From: JBLIOB01 sp047639575 | GTDB lineage: Bacteria > Bacteroidota > Bacteroidia > Flavobacteriales_D > Parvicellaceae | Assembly (NCBI GenBank): GCA_047639575.1 | Contig: JBLIOB010000272.1 | Coordinates: 1-5,780, forward strand | Reading direction: 5' to 3' | Length of the DNA stretch: 5,780 nucleotides | Shown here: positions 1-5,780 of the stretch, one piece after another | Layout: each line of letters starts with the position of its first letter | Position numbering within the stretch: position 1 is the first letter of the stretch | Translations under genes and position numbers: made by a program | Notes under the pieces: model-generated | What the model was told of the DNA's origin: nothing | Database searches by the model: none | What the model saw: the letters and a program-made list of their open reading frames with translations, nothing else

Positions 1-693
1 TTACTTCTCTTAGCTGATAGCGCAAAAAACACGACAAAGAATGTTGGCTTCATGGCTGCGGTATTAGTGGGGATATCACAGGCAATTGCCATTCTTCCCG
101 GTATATCAAGAAGTGGCGCAACGATTTCAACTTCGGTTTTATTAGGGATTGATCGGTCCAAGGCAGCGCGATTTTCTTTTCTAATGGTGGTTCCTTTAAT
201 TTTAGGAGCAGCCCTTTTAGATGTCAAGAAATTTAAAGAGATATCAGAGCTAGAAGCTATGGCAATTGAGGAACGAGTGGACTTCATTATGTCGGACCTG
301 CAAAAGGATGAATTGGTTTCTGATACTGAATTTAATTCTGTGCGGATGGCCATTTACTCTAAAGAAGAATCTTGGGATTTCTTCAAATTGAAAGGGGATT
401 ACGCTATTGGGAGACAATCTGAAATTAATAAATCGTTCATAGTTGATTTGGATACAAGAGTTAAGTCATTGACTAAAGATAATGTTTCAGGCCATCATTT
501 AGCTAAAGCCAGACCATTGGCTTCAATGGGCTTTGGTGTGTTGCTCGCAGGATTTCTAGCTGCGTTTTTCACGGGTTTATTGGCATGCACTTGGATGATA
601 AAATTGGTTAAGAAATCACAGCTGAAATATTTTGCATTTTATTGTTTTCTAGTTGGAGCTGCAGCTATCAGTTATAGTCTATTCTATGTTTGA
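1..693 (+). CDS. uppP: Undecaprenyl-diphosphate phosphatase UppP/BacA, C-terminal part (5' end cut by window)
   Basis: Integral membrane enzyme that dephosphorylates undecaprenyl diphosphate to the monophosphate, recycling the lipid carrier for peptidoglycan and other envelope polymers; overproduction is classically linked to bacitracin resistance. The open frame runs from base 1, so the gene starts upstream; the Met at 52 is internal. About 230 residues are visible. The family signature PGISRSGAT lies at bases 97-123 and contains the arginine equivalent to the catalytic Arg174 of E. coli. The other catalytic motif, an N-terminal E..E, would lie upstream of the window. Hydrophobic segments flank the signature (about bases 43-96 and 172-219), and two more end the protein (about 526-606 and 628-693). 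Between them, bases 223-522 encode a charged stretch of about 100 residues where E. coli has under 20, so the protein is unusually long. The stop overlaps truB, implying co-transcription and translational coupling. Family call is secure. Confidence 0.95.
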   Translation, partial: LLLLADSAKNTTKNVGFMAAVLVGISQAIAILPGISRSGATISTSVLLGIDRSKAARFSFLMVVPLILGAALLDVKKFKEISELEAMAIEERVDFIMSDLQKDELVSDTEFNSVRMAIYSKEESWDFFKLKGDYAIGRQSEINKSFIVDLDTRVKSLTKDNVSGHHLAKARPLASMGFGVLLAGFLAAFFTGLLACTWMIKLVKKSQLKYFAFYCFLVGAAAISYSLFYV

Positions 694-1372
694 TTTTCAA
701 GAGGGAGAAGTTTTATTGATTGATAAACCATTGGATTGGACTTCATTCCAAGTAGTTAATAAAATCCGATATGCCATCAGACAAAAGCTGGGTGTAAAGA
801 AAATTAAAGTAGGACATGCTGGTACATTAGATCCATTGGCAACTGGACTTTTAATTCTATGTACAGGTAAAAAGACCAAGACAATCGATCAAATTCAAGC
901 TCAGGAAAAAGAGTACACTGGAATCATCAAATTAGGAGCCACTACTCCGTCTTTTGATTTAGAAACTGAGGTTGATCAAACCTTTGACACCAGTGGTTTA
1001 ACGAAAGGAATCGTTCAAAAAGCTGCGGTTAGACTTACCGGAGACTTGGATCAAATTCCTCCATCATTTTCTGCTAAAAAGATTAATGGACAAAGGGCCT
1101 ACGATTTGGCACGAAAAGGGGAACTTGTAGAAATTCCTCCGAAGCCTGTTAAGGTTTATGAGTTCGAAACGAACTGTGCGGATTTACTTAATATAGAGTT
1201 CAAAATTAAGTGTAGTAAAGGGACTTATATCAGGTCGATAGCCAGGGATCTAGGGCTGGAAACTAGTACAGGTGGGCACTTGACCAGATTAAGGCGAACC
1301 AAGATCGGTGATTTTAATGTGAGTGATGCGCTTACTATTGAACAGATGATCGAGGTAATCAATCAAGGATAA
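686..1372 (+). CDS. truB: tRNA pseudouridine(55) synthase TruB
   Basis: Converts U55 to pseudouridine in the T-loop of most tRNAs. The 228-residue product shows the TruB motifs in order: LLIDKPLDWTS near the N terminus, GHAGTLDPLATG at about 43-54 with catalytic Asp49, a KEYTG motif with the conserved Tyr77, then QIPPSFSAKKINGQRAYDLAR and, near residue 180, KGTYIRSIARDLG with the conserved Arg. It ends shortly after GGHLTRLRRTKIG, so it lacks the C-terminal PUA-type domain of the 314-residue E. coli enzyme; short TruB proteins are usual in Bacteroidota as far as I know. I chose ATG 686 because it puts the conserved core about 9 residues from the start. An in-frame TTG at 653 would add 11 residues lying wholly inside uppP and is less likely. 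The start overlaps the uppP stop by 8 bases, and no Shine-Dalgarno sequence is visible, so coupling to uppP translation is plausible. Confidence 0.96.
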   Translation: MFDFQEGEVLLIDKPLDWTSFQVVNKIRYAIRQKLGVKKIKVGHAGTLDPLATGLLILCTGKKTKTIDQIQAQEKEYTGIIKLGATTPSFDLETEVDQTFDTSGLTKGIVQKAAVRLTGDLDQIPPSFSAKKINGQRAYDLARKGELVEIPPKPVKVYEFETNCADLLNIEFKIKCSKGTYIRSIARDLGLETSTGGHLTRLRRTKIGDFNVSDALTIEQMIEVINQG

Positions 1373-1381
1373 TACGGTTCT

Positions 1382-1408
1382 TTTAGTATTTGCTTAGAAT
1401 TTACTAAA
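1382..1408 (+). repeat. Inverted repeat in the truB-queA gap
   Basis: TTTAGTA (1382-1388) and TACTAAA (1402-1408) are perfect 7-base inverted repeats separated by 13 bases. A second short dyad, CCTTA-A-TAAGG, follows at 1417-1427, just before the A-rich leader of queA. The stems are AT-rich and no T-run follows, so this is not a convincing terminator; queA probably remains part of the upstream transcript. The rest of the 68-base gap shows no gene and no clear promoter. Either dyad may be chance in AT-rich DNA. Confidence 0.3.
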
Positions 1409-1440
1409 TTCGCGCTCCTTAATAAGGTATAAATAATCAT

Positions 1441-2490
1441 ATGAAGTTATCTCAATTCAAATTCGAATTACCAGAAAAACTAATTGCTCAGTATCCTCAA
1501 GAAAATCGGGATGAGTCTAGACTCTTAGTTATCAATAAAAAAGAAGGAACTATAGAGCATAAGATGTTCAAAGACGTTCTTGATTACTTTGACGATGGTG
1601 ACGTAATGACCTTTAATAATACTAAAGTATTTCCTGCTAGAATGTATGGGAATAAAGAAAAGACTGGAGCAAGAATCGAAGTCTTTTTACTTAGAGAATT
1701 AAACAGAGACAGCCTTTTATGGGATGTTTTGGTCGATCCTGCAAGAAAAATTAGAATCGGAAATAAGCTTTACTTCGGTGAAGATGATTCATTGGTTGCT
1801 GAAGTAATAGATAATACTACTTCAAGAGGAAGAACTTTAAGATTCCTTTATGACGGGCCTTATGAAGATTTCAAGAAAGCAATTACTGCTCTTGGCGAGA
1901 CTCCAATCCCAAAGTACATTGACAGACCTGTTGAATCTTTAGATGCAGAACGTTTTCAAACTGTTTACGCAAAAAATGAAGGAGCGGTTGCCGCCCCAAC
2001 TGCAGGGTTACACTTTTCAAAGCAGCTATTAAAACGTTTGGAATTAAAAGGAGTTAATTTTGCTGAATTAACACTACATGTCGGACTAGGAACATTTAGA
2101 CCAGTTGAAGTGGAAGATTTAACAAAGCATAAAATGGATTCCGAAGAACTTCATATTCTTGAAGAAGCTACGCACATCGTAAATAAGGCGAAAGCGGATA
2201 AGCAAAGAATTTGTGCTGTTGGTACAACGGTAATGAGAGGTATTGAGTCTTCTGTTTCTACAGAAGGTAAATTAAAGCCTTACGATGGATGGACCAATAG
2301 ATTTATTTTCCCTCCATATGAATTTAGCATTGCTGACAGTATGATTTCAAATCTTCATATGCCAACATCTACCTTGTTAATGCAAGTTTGTGCATTCGGT
2401 GGTTATGATTTGGTAATGGAAGCTTATCAGATAGCAATTAAAGAGAAATACAGGTTTTATTCTTACGGTGATGCGATGCTGATCGTTTGA
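1441..2490 (+). CDS. queA: S-adenosylmethionine:tRNA ribosyltransferase-isomerase QueA
   Basis: Transfers and isomerises the ribosyl group of SAM onto 7-aminomethyl-7-deazaguanine at position 34 of tRNAs with GUN anticodons (Asp, Asn, His, Tyr), giving epoxyqueuosine, the penultimate step of queuosine synthesis. The 349-residue length is normal for the family. Visible hallmarks are an N-terminal FELPEKLIAQYP, FNNTKVFPARMYG at about 58-70, the signature FQTVYAKNEGAVAAPTAGLHF at 172-192, TLHVGLGTFRPV at 211-222, HKMDSEE at 230-236, AVGTTVMRGIES at 259-270, NLHMPTSTLLM at 304-314 and the C-terminal EKYRFYSYGDAMLI. The ATG at 1441 fits the usual N terminus and follows an A-rich leader with no Shine-Dalgarno, typical of Bacteroidota. 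It lies 68 bases after truB and is followed by a terminator, so it is probably the last gene of the uppP-truB-queA unit. No other queuosine gene is in the window, and no preQ1 riboswitch precedes it. Confidence 0.97.
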   Translation: MKLSQFKFELPEKLIAQYPQENRDESRLLVINKKEGTIEHKMFKDVLDYFDDGDVMTFNNTKVFPARMYGNKEKTGARIEVFLLRELNRDSLLWDVLVDPARKIRIGNKLYFGEDDSLVAEVIDNTTSRGRTLRFLYDGPYEDFKKAITALGETPIPKYIDRPVESLDAERFQTVYAKNEGAVAAPTAGLHFSKQLLKRLELKGVNFAELTLHVGLGTFRPVEVEDLTKHKMDSEELHILEEATHIVNKAKADKQRICAVGTTVMRGIESSVSTEGKLKPYDGWTNRFIFPPYEFSIADSMISNLHMPTSTLLMQVCAFGGYDLVMEAYQIAIKEKYRFYSYGDAMLIV

Positions 2491-2518
2491 TTTAGAGACT
2501 TTTATTATAAATATTGTT

Positions 2519-2563
2519 AAACCCCGTTAACTTGTTTCATCACTAGGTTTAACGGGGTTTTTT
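2519..2563 (+). terminator. Intrinsic terminator after queA
   Basis: AAACCCCGTTAA (2519-2530) and TTAACGGGGTTT (2549-2560) form a perfect 12-base-pair stem containing CCCCG/CGGGG, with an 18-base loop. The 3' arm runs straight into T residues, giving six T's from 2558 to 2563. It starts 28 bases after the queA stop and should end transcription from the upstream operon. On the opposite strand the stem is not followed by an equally good T-run, so it appears mainly one-directional. Confidence 0.9.
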
Positions 2564-2569
2564 ATTGTT

Positions 2570-2595
2570 ACCTTAGTTCTAATAGATCACCTTAG
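2570..2595 (+). repeat. Direct repeat ACCTTAG, two copies
   Basis: ACCTTAG occurs at 2570-2576 and again at 2589-2595, 19 bases start to start, just downstream of the queA terminator. The spacing of nearly two helical turns would suit a protein binding both copies on one face of the DNA, but the units are only 7 bases long and chance is a real alternative. Confidence 0.25.
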
Positions 2596-2611
2596 GTCTG
2601 CATTTTTTAAG

Positions 2612-2627
2612 GCTAAATTTATTTAGC
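2612..2627 (+). repeat. Short palindrome GCTAAAT-TT-ATTTAGC
   Basis: Perfect 7-base arms separated by 2 bases, in the non-coding region about 155 bases before the DUF2339 start. The size and symmetry fit an operator for a dimeric regulator, while the 2-base centre is too tight for a good RNA hairpin without opening the inner pairs. No second copy was noticed in the window. Function is a guess. Confidence 0.35.
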
Positions 2628-2782
2628 AAAGAAACACCGTTATCCTTTAAGGGGGTTGAGGTGGGGAAATCAAAGGCAAGTCTGAAAAAGCTTGTTTTCG
2701 AATATTTTCAATGTGGTAGAAGTGTTTGTTTAGAATACGTGCAAGTTGAACTTAAGTAGGATAGCTTCGTAAATAGCGGATC

Positions 2783-5512
2783 ATGAGTCATATAGAAAAC
2801 ATAAAAAAGCTGTTTGGTGAATTCAAATTTTTGAATGACAAACAAACATTAGCTCATCAAGATTTAGAGCGAGTTCAAGCCGAGATATATCAATATCCTG
2901 TGGCTGAACCACAAGTAGCCACTTCAACTGAGAAATTGAATTTCTTAAAAGGCAAGTCGGCAGTATTCTTTAGAGAATTTGAAAAACTCCGAAGCGAGTT
3001 AAATACCTATAAAAATTCTCCTCAGCCCGATCCAACTGTCGCTGAAGCATTCAGTAAAAAGCTTACTTATCTTGAAGAAAAGCAAAAGTCTTTTCAACAA
3101 GAAATTGACGAATTAAGGGTGCTAGTTAAAGGCTTTGAAGGTCAAATTGAAAAGAGACATGAGGATTTTAGCACGGACGTTTCCGAGCCTGTTCAAAGTC
3201 AAACGCCTCCAGTAGCAAGTATTGACCAACAAAGTGCTCATGATTATACGCGGCAAGGTTCGCAACCAAATCCAGAGCCAGCTCAAGAACAAAGGCAACA
3301 ACAAAGCACTCAACATCAATATACTCCTCCGCCACCTCCTAAACCTAAGCCTGACGAGCACACACCGGAAGGAATGGATAGTGCTGAAGTATTTGTGGGT
3401 CAAAAGATCTTTAGTTACGTTGGTATAGGAATTTTAGTAATTGGACTTGGTCTAGGTACAAAAGTGGCCATTGATAAAGAATGGTTTGGACCCCTGTTTC
3501 AAGTTATAGGAGGGTATGCGGTTGCTGCGGCTCTTGGAATTCTAGGCATTTTCTTGAAAAAGAAATACGAAGGATTTAGTGTAGTATTAGTCGGTGGAGC
3601 CATGGCGAGTGCCTACTTAATGACGTATGCATCTTATGCTTTTTACGGATATTTTGGCCAATTAGAATCATTTGTAATCATGGTTATTCTAACCGCAATT
3701 ACAGTCTTTGCAGCACTAAAATACGATCAAGAGTTGATTGCGATTTTAGGAATGGTTGGCGCGTATTGTGTGCCCTTCTTATTGGATGAAGACTCTGGTC
3801 AAGTTCACATTATGTTCAGCTACATGGCTATCATTAACGCTGGAATCTTGTTCATTGCCTTTAAAAAGTACTGGAGAGGATTATATTATAGTGCGTTTGG
3901 ATTGACCTGGCTCATATTTGGTTCTTGGTTTATAATGTATTACCAACCAATAGAGCACTTCCATATCGCAATTACATTCTTAAGCATTTTTTATGTTACG
4001 TTCTACACAGCATTCTTGGCGCACAAGCTGATTCAGAAGGAAGAATTCAATGCTGGCGATATTGCTTTAATATTAGTGAACTCTATATTGTTCTTTTTAA
4101 TAGGGTACAATGTCCTCAGCACCACGATTCAAGGATCGGAGTATCTAGGGATGTTTGCTTTAGGGAATGCAGCATTTCACTTTATTATTACCATGGTTTT
4201 CTACCAGAAGAAGATGGCGGAAAAAGCCTTGTTTTATGTTGAAGCCGGCATGGTCTTATTATTTGTTACCATTGCCATTCCTATTCAATTCGATGGGAAT
4301 TGGATTCCGATTTTCTGGACATTGGAAGCCATGATCTTATTTTTCATTGGAAGATTCCAAGGAATCAAAGTTTACGAAACACTATCGTATCCAATGATCA
4401 TAGTAGCCTTTTTTAGCGTCTGTAAGAGTTTGGTCTTAGATTATAGACCACATCTAAAAGGGATGAATGATGTCGCTGAGAATATCCCTTTCGTTATTAA
4501 CGAAGTATTCTTAGGAGCCATTTTAGCCTGTGTTGGTTTTGGGATCCTAGCCATTATGAACAGAGCTAAAACGAAAAGGCCAGAAAAGCCAAATGGTTGG
4601 CAGGTAGTAATGGATTTCTTCATTCCTATCATGGCATTTACGTTATTATACTTCACCTTCTTTGCTGAGATCTGGGTCTACTGGCAACAATTATTTGATG
4701 CGTCAGGAAGCGCTCCTGTTGCAGTAGACTGGTTTAACTCATTATGGGATACACCAAGAGCTTTAGGAAACGCAGATATATTAAAATTCAGAGCCATCTC
4801 ATTATTAGATTATAGTCTAGTGTTCCTGGGAGCCTTAGCTGGATTGAATTGGGTAGCCTGGAAAAACAAGAACTTCGGAATTATATTAACCGCAGTTTCT
4901 ATGTTTGGAATATTACTGTATGCGTTAATGGGCACTGTGATGTTCAATCAGCTCGCAGAATCTTTAATGCACCCAAATCCAAACTTCCCGCTTACTACCG
5001 GAAAAGTGTACCTCTTTAAATATGTTTCATTGGCTGTGTTCGTGGTGTTTACCATAGTTCAGTACTTGACGTCAAGAGGATTGAAGTTAGGCGAATCATT
5101 TTCTCAATGGAATGCAGGCTTGATCCATTTATGTGCACTAATATTAATTAGTCATGAATTCCTATTCCTTGCGGATGTAAACGGACTGTCTAATTCTACG
5201 AAAACATCGCTGAGTGTGTTTTGGGCTGCATATGCGGTAGTAATGATGGCGATTGGAATTTCCAAAAAGCTGGGGTATTTACGAATCTCCGCATTTGTTA
5301 TTATCGGAATTGTTTTAAGTAAACTGTTGCTTTATGATTTGACTCATCTCGCATTAGAGGTAAAAACCTTAGTGTTTATTTCAATTGGCGTATTATTGCT
5401 TATTGTTTCATTCCTCTACTATAGAGTAGTGGCGAAACAAAAACAAAAAGATCAATTAGCAGCAAAAAATGCAGCCGAACCAGGAGAAACAGGACATCAG
5501 GAATCTGAGTAG
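2783..5512 (+). CDS. DUF2339-family polytopic membrane protein with N-terminal coiled coil
   Basis: A 909-residue protein of unknown function. Residues 1-125 are hydrophilic and heptad-like (helices around 15-35, 50-77 and 87-125), consistent with a coiled coil. Residues 135-195 form a low-complexity linker rich in Pro, Gln and Glu, including a run of five prolines near 182-186. From about 207 to 880 there are roughly 22 hydrophobic helices. The first, after VGQKIFSYVGIGILVIGLGLGTKVAI, and the following WFGP, VGGAMASAYLMTYASYAFYG and GAYCVPFLL elements match my recollection of DUF2339 (PF10101), as does the end, LSKLLLYDLTHL...ISIGVLLLIVSFLYYR. No signal peptide is seen, so the N-terminal part is probably cytosolic. 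The C-terminal tail of about 30 residues is charged and overlaps rlmN. ATG 2783 is the first in-frame start after the terminator and has no Shine-Dalgarno. Family assignment is likely; the role is unknown, and no catalytic motif is evident. Confidence 0.85.
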   Translation: MSHIENIKKLFGEFKFLNDKQTLAHQDLERVQAEIYQYPVAEPQVATSTEKLNFLKGKSAVFFREFEKLRSELNTYKNSPQPDPTVAEAFSKKLTYLEEKQKSFQQEIDELRVLVKGFEGQIEKRHEDFSTDVSEPVQSQTPPVASIDQQSAHDYTRQGSQPNPEPAQEQRQQQSTQHQYTPPPPPKPKPDEHTPEGMDSAEVFVGQKIFSYVGIGILVIGLGLGTKVAIDKEWFGPLFQVIGGYAVAAALGILGIFLKKKYEGFSVVLVGGAMASAYLMTYASYAFYGYFGQLESFVIMVILTAITVFAALKYDQELIAILGMVGAYCVPFLLDEDSGQVHIMFSYMAIINAGILFIAFKKYWRGLYYSAFGLTWLIFGSWFIMYYQPIEHFHIAITFLSIFYVTFYTAFLAHKLIQKEEFNAGDIALILVNSILFFLIGYNVLSTTIQGSEYLGMFALGNAAFHFIITMVFYQKKMAEKALFYVEAGMVLLFVTIAIPIQFDGNWIPIFWTLEAMILFFIGRFQGIKVYETLSYPMIIVAFFSVCKSLVLDYRPHLKGMNDVAENIPFVINEVFLGAILACVGFGILAIMNRAKTKRPEKPNGWQVVMDFFIPIMAFTLLYFTFFAEIWVYWQQLFDASGSAPVAVDWFNSLWDTPRALGNADILKFRAISLLDYSLVFLGALAGLNWVAWKNKNFGIILTAVSMFGILLYALMGTVMFNQLAESLMHPNPNFPLTTGKVYLFKYVSLAVFVVFTIVQYLTSRGLKLGESFSQWNAGLIHLCALILISHEFLFLADVNGLSNSTKTSLSVFWAAYAVVMMAIGISKKLGYLRISAFVIIGIVLSKLLLYDLTHLALEVKTLVFISIGVLLLIVSFLYYRVVAKQKQKDQLAAKNAAEPGETGHQESE

Positions 5513-5780
5513 GGAAGACCTTACACAGTTTTTCATACAAGAAGGAGAGAAAGGTTTTAGAGCAAATCAAGTTTACGATTGGCTTTGGAAGAAAAACGCA
5601 TCTACCTTTTTAGAAATGACTAATCTTTCTAAAGAGTTGAGAGCGTTCTTAGATGACCATTTCTTTATTAATAAACTAGAAGTAGCCGACAAGCAGATTA
5701 GTGACGATAGAACCATTAAAAGTGCTTTTAAGCTAATGGACGGTAAAGTAGTTGAAGGTGTTTTAATACCAACAGCTAAT
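5469..5780 (+). CDS. rlmN: 23S rRNA (adenine2503-C2)-methyltransferase RlmN, N-terminal part (3' end cut by window)
   Basis: Radical SAM enzyme that methylates C2 of A2503 in 23S rRNA and of A37 in some tRNAs. The frame is open to the right edge, giving 104 residues, all in the N-terminal helical accessory domain. Diagnostic stretches are GEKGFRANQVYDWLWKK at 26-42, FLEMTNLSKELR at 47-58 and TIKSAFKLMDGKVVEGVLIPT at 82-102, which in complete proteins is followed by the catalytic Cys and the iron-sulfur CxxxCxxC motif, here outside the window. The start is ATG 5469, because the conserved segment DIRNLSREDLTQFF (9-22) requires translation to begin upstream of the DUF2339 stop, and the next in-frame ATG (5616) lies inside the core. 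This makes a 44-base overlap with the preceding gene in another frame. The A-rich run directly before the ATG is a typical Bacteroidota leader. Co-transcription with the DUF2339 gene is likely. Confidence 0.95.
   Translation, partial: MQPNQEKQDIRNLSREDLTQFFIQEGEKGFRANQVYDWLWKKNASTFLEMTNLSKELRAFLDDHFFINKLEVADKQISDDRTIKSAFKLMDGKVVEGVLIPTAN

Larger units (their letters stand above)
2564..2782 (+). other. Non-coding leader region before the DUF2339 gene
   Basis: About 220 bases with no reading frame of useful length on either strand. Since a strong terminator lies just upstream, the promoter of the DUF2339-rlmN unit should be here. I cannot place it firmly. TAGCTTCG at 2762-2769 resembles the Bacteroidota -7 element TAnnTTTG with one mismatch, but it would leave only a very short 5' leader and no TTG box sits at the expected distance (the nearest, at 2746-2748, is too close). 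The stretch from 2651 to 2676 is locally G-rich. The region also holds the small inverted and direct repeats listed separately. No riboswitch, tRNA or known small RNA is recognised. Confidence 0.5.

Noticed and set aside
52..54. ATG at 52 as the true uppP start
   Set aside because: The frame is open from base 1 with family-like sequence, and starting here would omit the N-terminal half with its essential acidic motif.
653..685. Upstream TTG start for truB adding 11 residues
   Set aside because: The extra residues lie entirely within uppP and match no conserved TruB segment; ATG 686 gives a normal N terminus and a short operon-like overlap.
697..879. Minus-strand open frame inside truB
   Set aside because: It is antisense to the highly conserved TruB catalytic core, so it is a shadow of that gene.
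1373..1440. Possible preQ1 riboswitch before queA, suggested by a GGTTC at 1376-1380
   Set aside because: The preQ1-I pattern needs a CCC-containing partner strand and an A-rich tail ending ACTAA in fixed spacing; no CCC follows here and the hairpin cannot form.
2676..2702. Possible weak second terminator (CAAG...CTTG followed by TTTT)
   Set aside because: Only about 4 base pairs of stem with a long loop; too weak, and no gene ends just before it.
3122..3428. Open frames on both strands within the linker-coding part of the DUF2339 gene
   Set aside because: They arise from the low-complexity Pro/Gln codons in the true frame and show no domain-like sequence.
3925..4656. A + strand open frame of about 105 codons and a minus-strand one of about 70 inside the DUF2339 gene
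   Set aside because: Their products lack family motifs and lie wholly within a well-supported membrane-protein frame.

Overview
The window looks like ordinary chromosomal housekeeping DNA from a member of the Bacteroidota, most likely a Cytophagales-type marine bacterium. This rests on the AT-rich composition, the lack of Shine-Dalgarno sequences before the starts (A-rich leaders instead), the short TruB without a PUA extension, and the sequence style of QueA and RlmN. The order uppP-truB-queA is one I recognise from Bacteroidota chromosomes. The taxonomic call is inference; no rRNA or other marker is present.

Layout, all genes on the + strand. Positions 1-693 hold the C-terminal part of undecaprenyl-diphosphate phosphatase (uppP), cut by the left edge. 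truB (686-1372) overlaps its end by 8 bases. After a 68-base gap comes queA (1441-2490), followed by a strong intrinsic terminator (2519-2563) that closes this transcription unit. A non-coding stretch of about 220 bases follows, holding small repeats but no gene I can support. Next is a 909-residue DUF2339-type polytopic membrane protein (2783-5512), whose last 44 bases overlap the start of rlmN (5469 to the right edge, partial).

Functionally, three of the five genes modify RNA: TruB makes pseudouridine 55 in tRNA, QueA makes epoxyqueuosine at tRNA position 34, and RlmN methylates 23S rRNA A2503 and tRNA A37. The other two are membrane proteins: UppP recycles the lipid carrier for cell-wall synthesis, and the DUF2339 protein has no known function. 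No mobile element, CRISPR array, tRNA, rRNA or defence-like system is visible.

The most unusual point is a hydrophilic insertion of roughly 80-95 residues inside UppP, between two membrane segments that are normally joined by a short loop. The DUF2339 protein, with its cytosolic-looking coiled coil and Pro/Gln-rich linker, and its long overlap with rlmN are secondary points. I do not see convincing evidence for a wholly new system.
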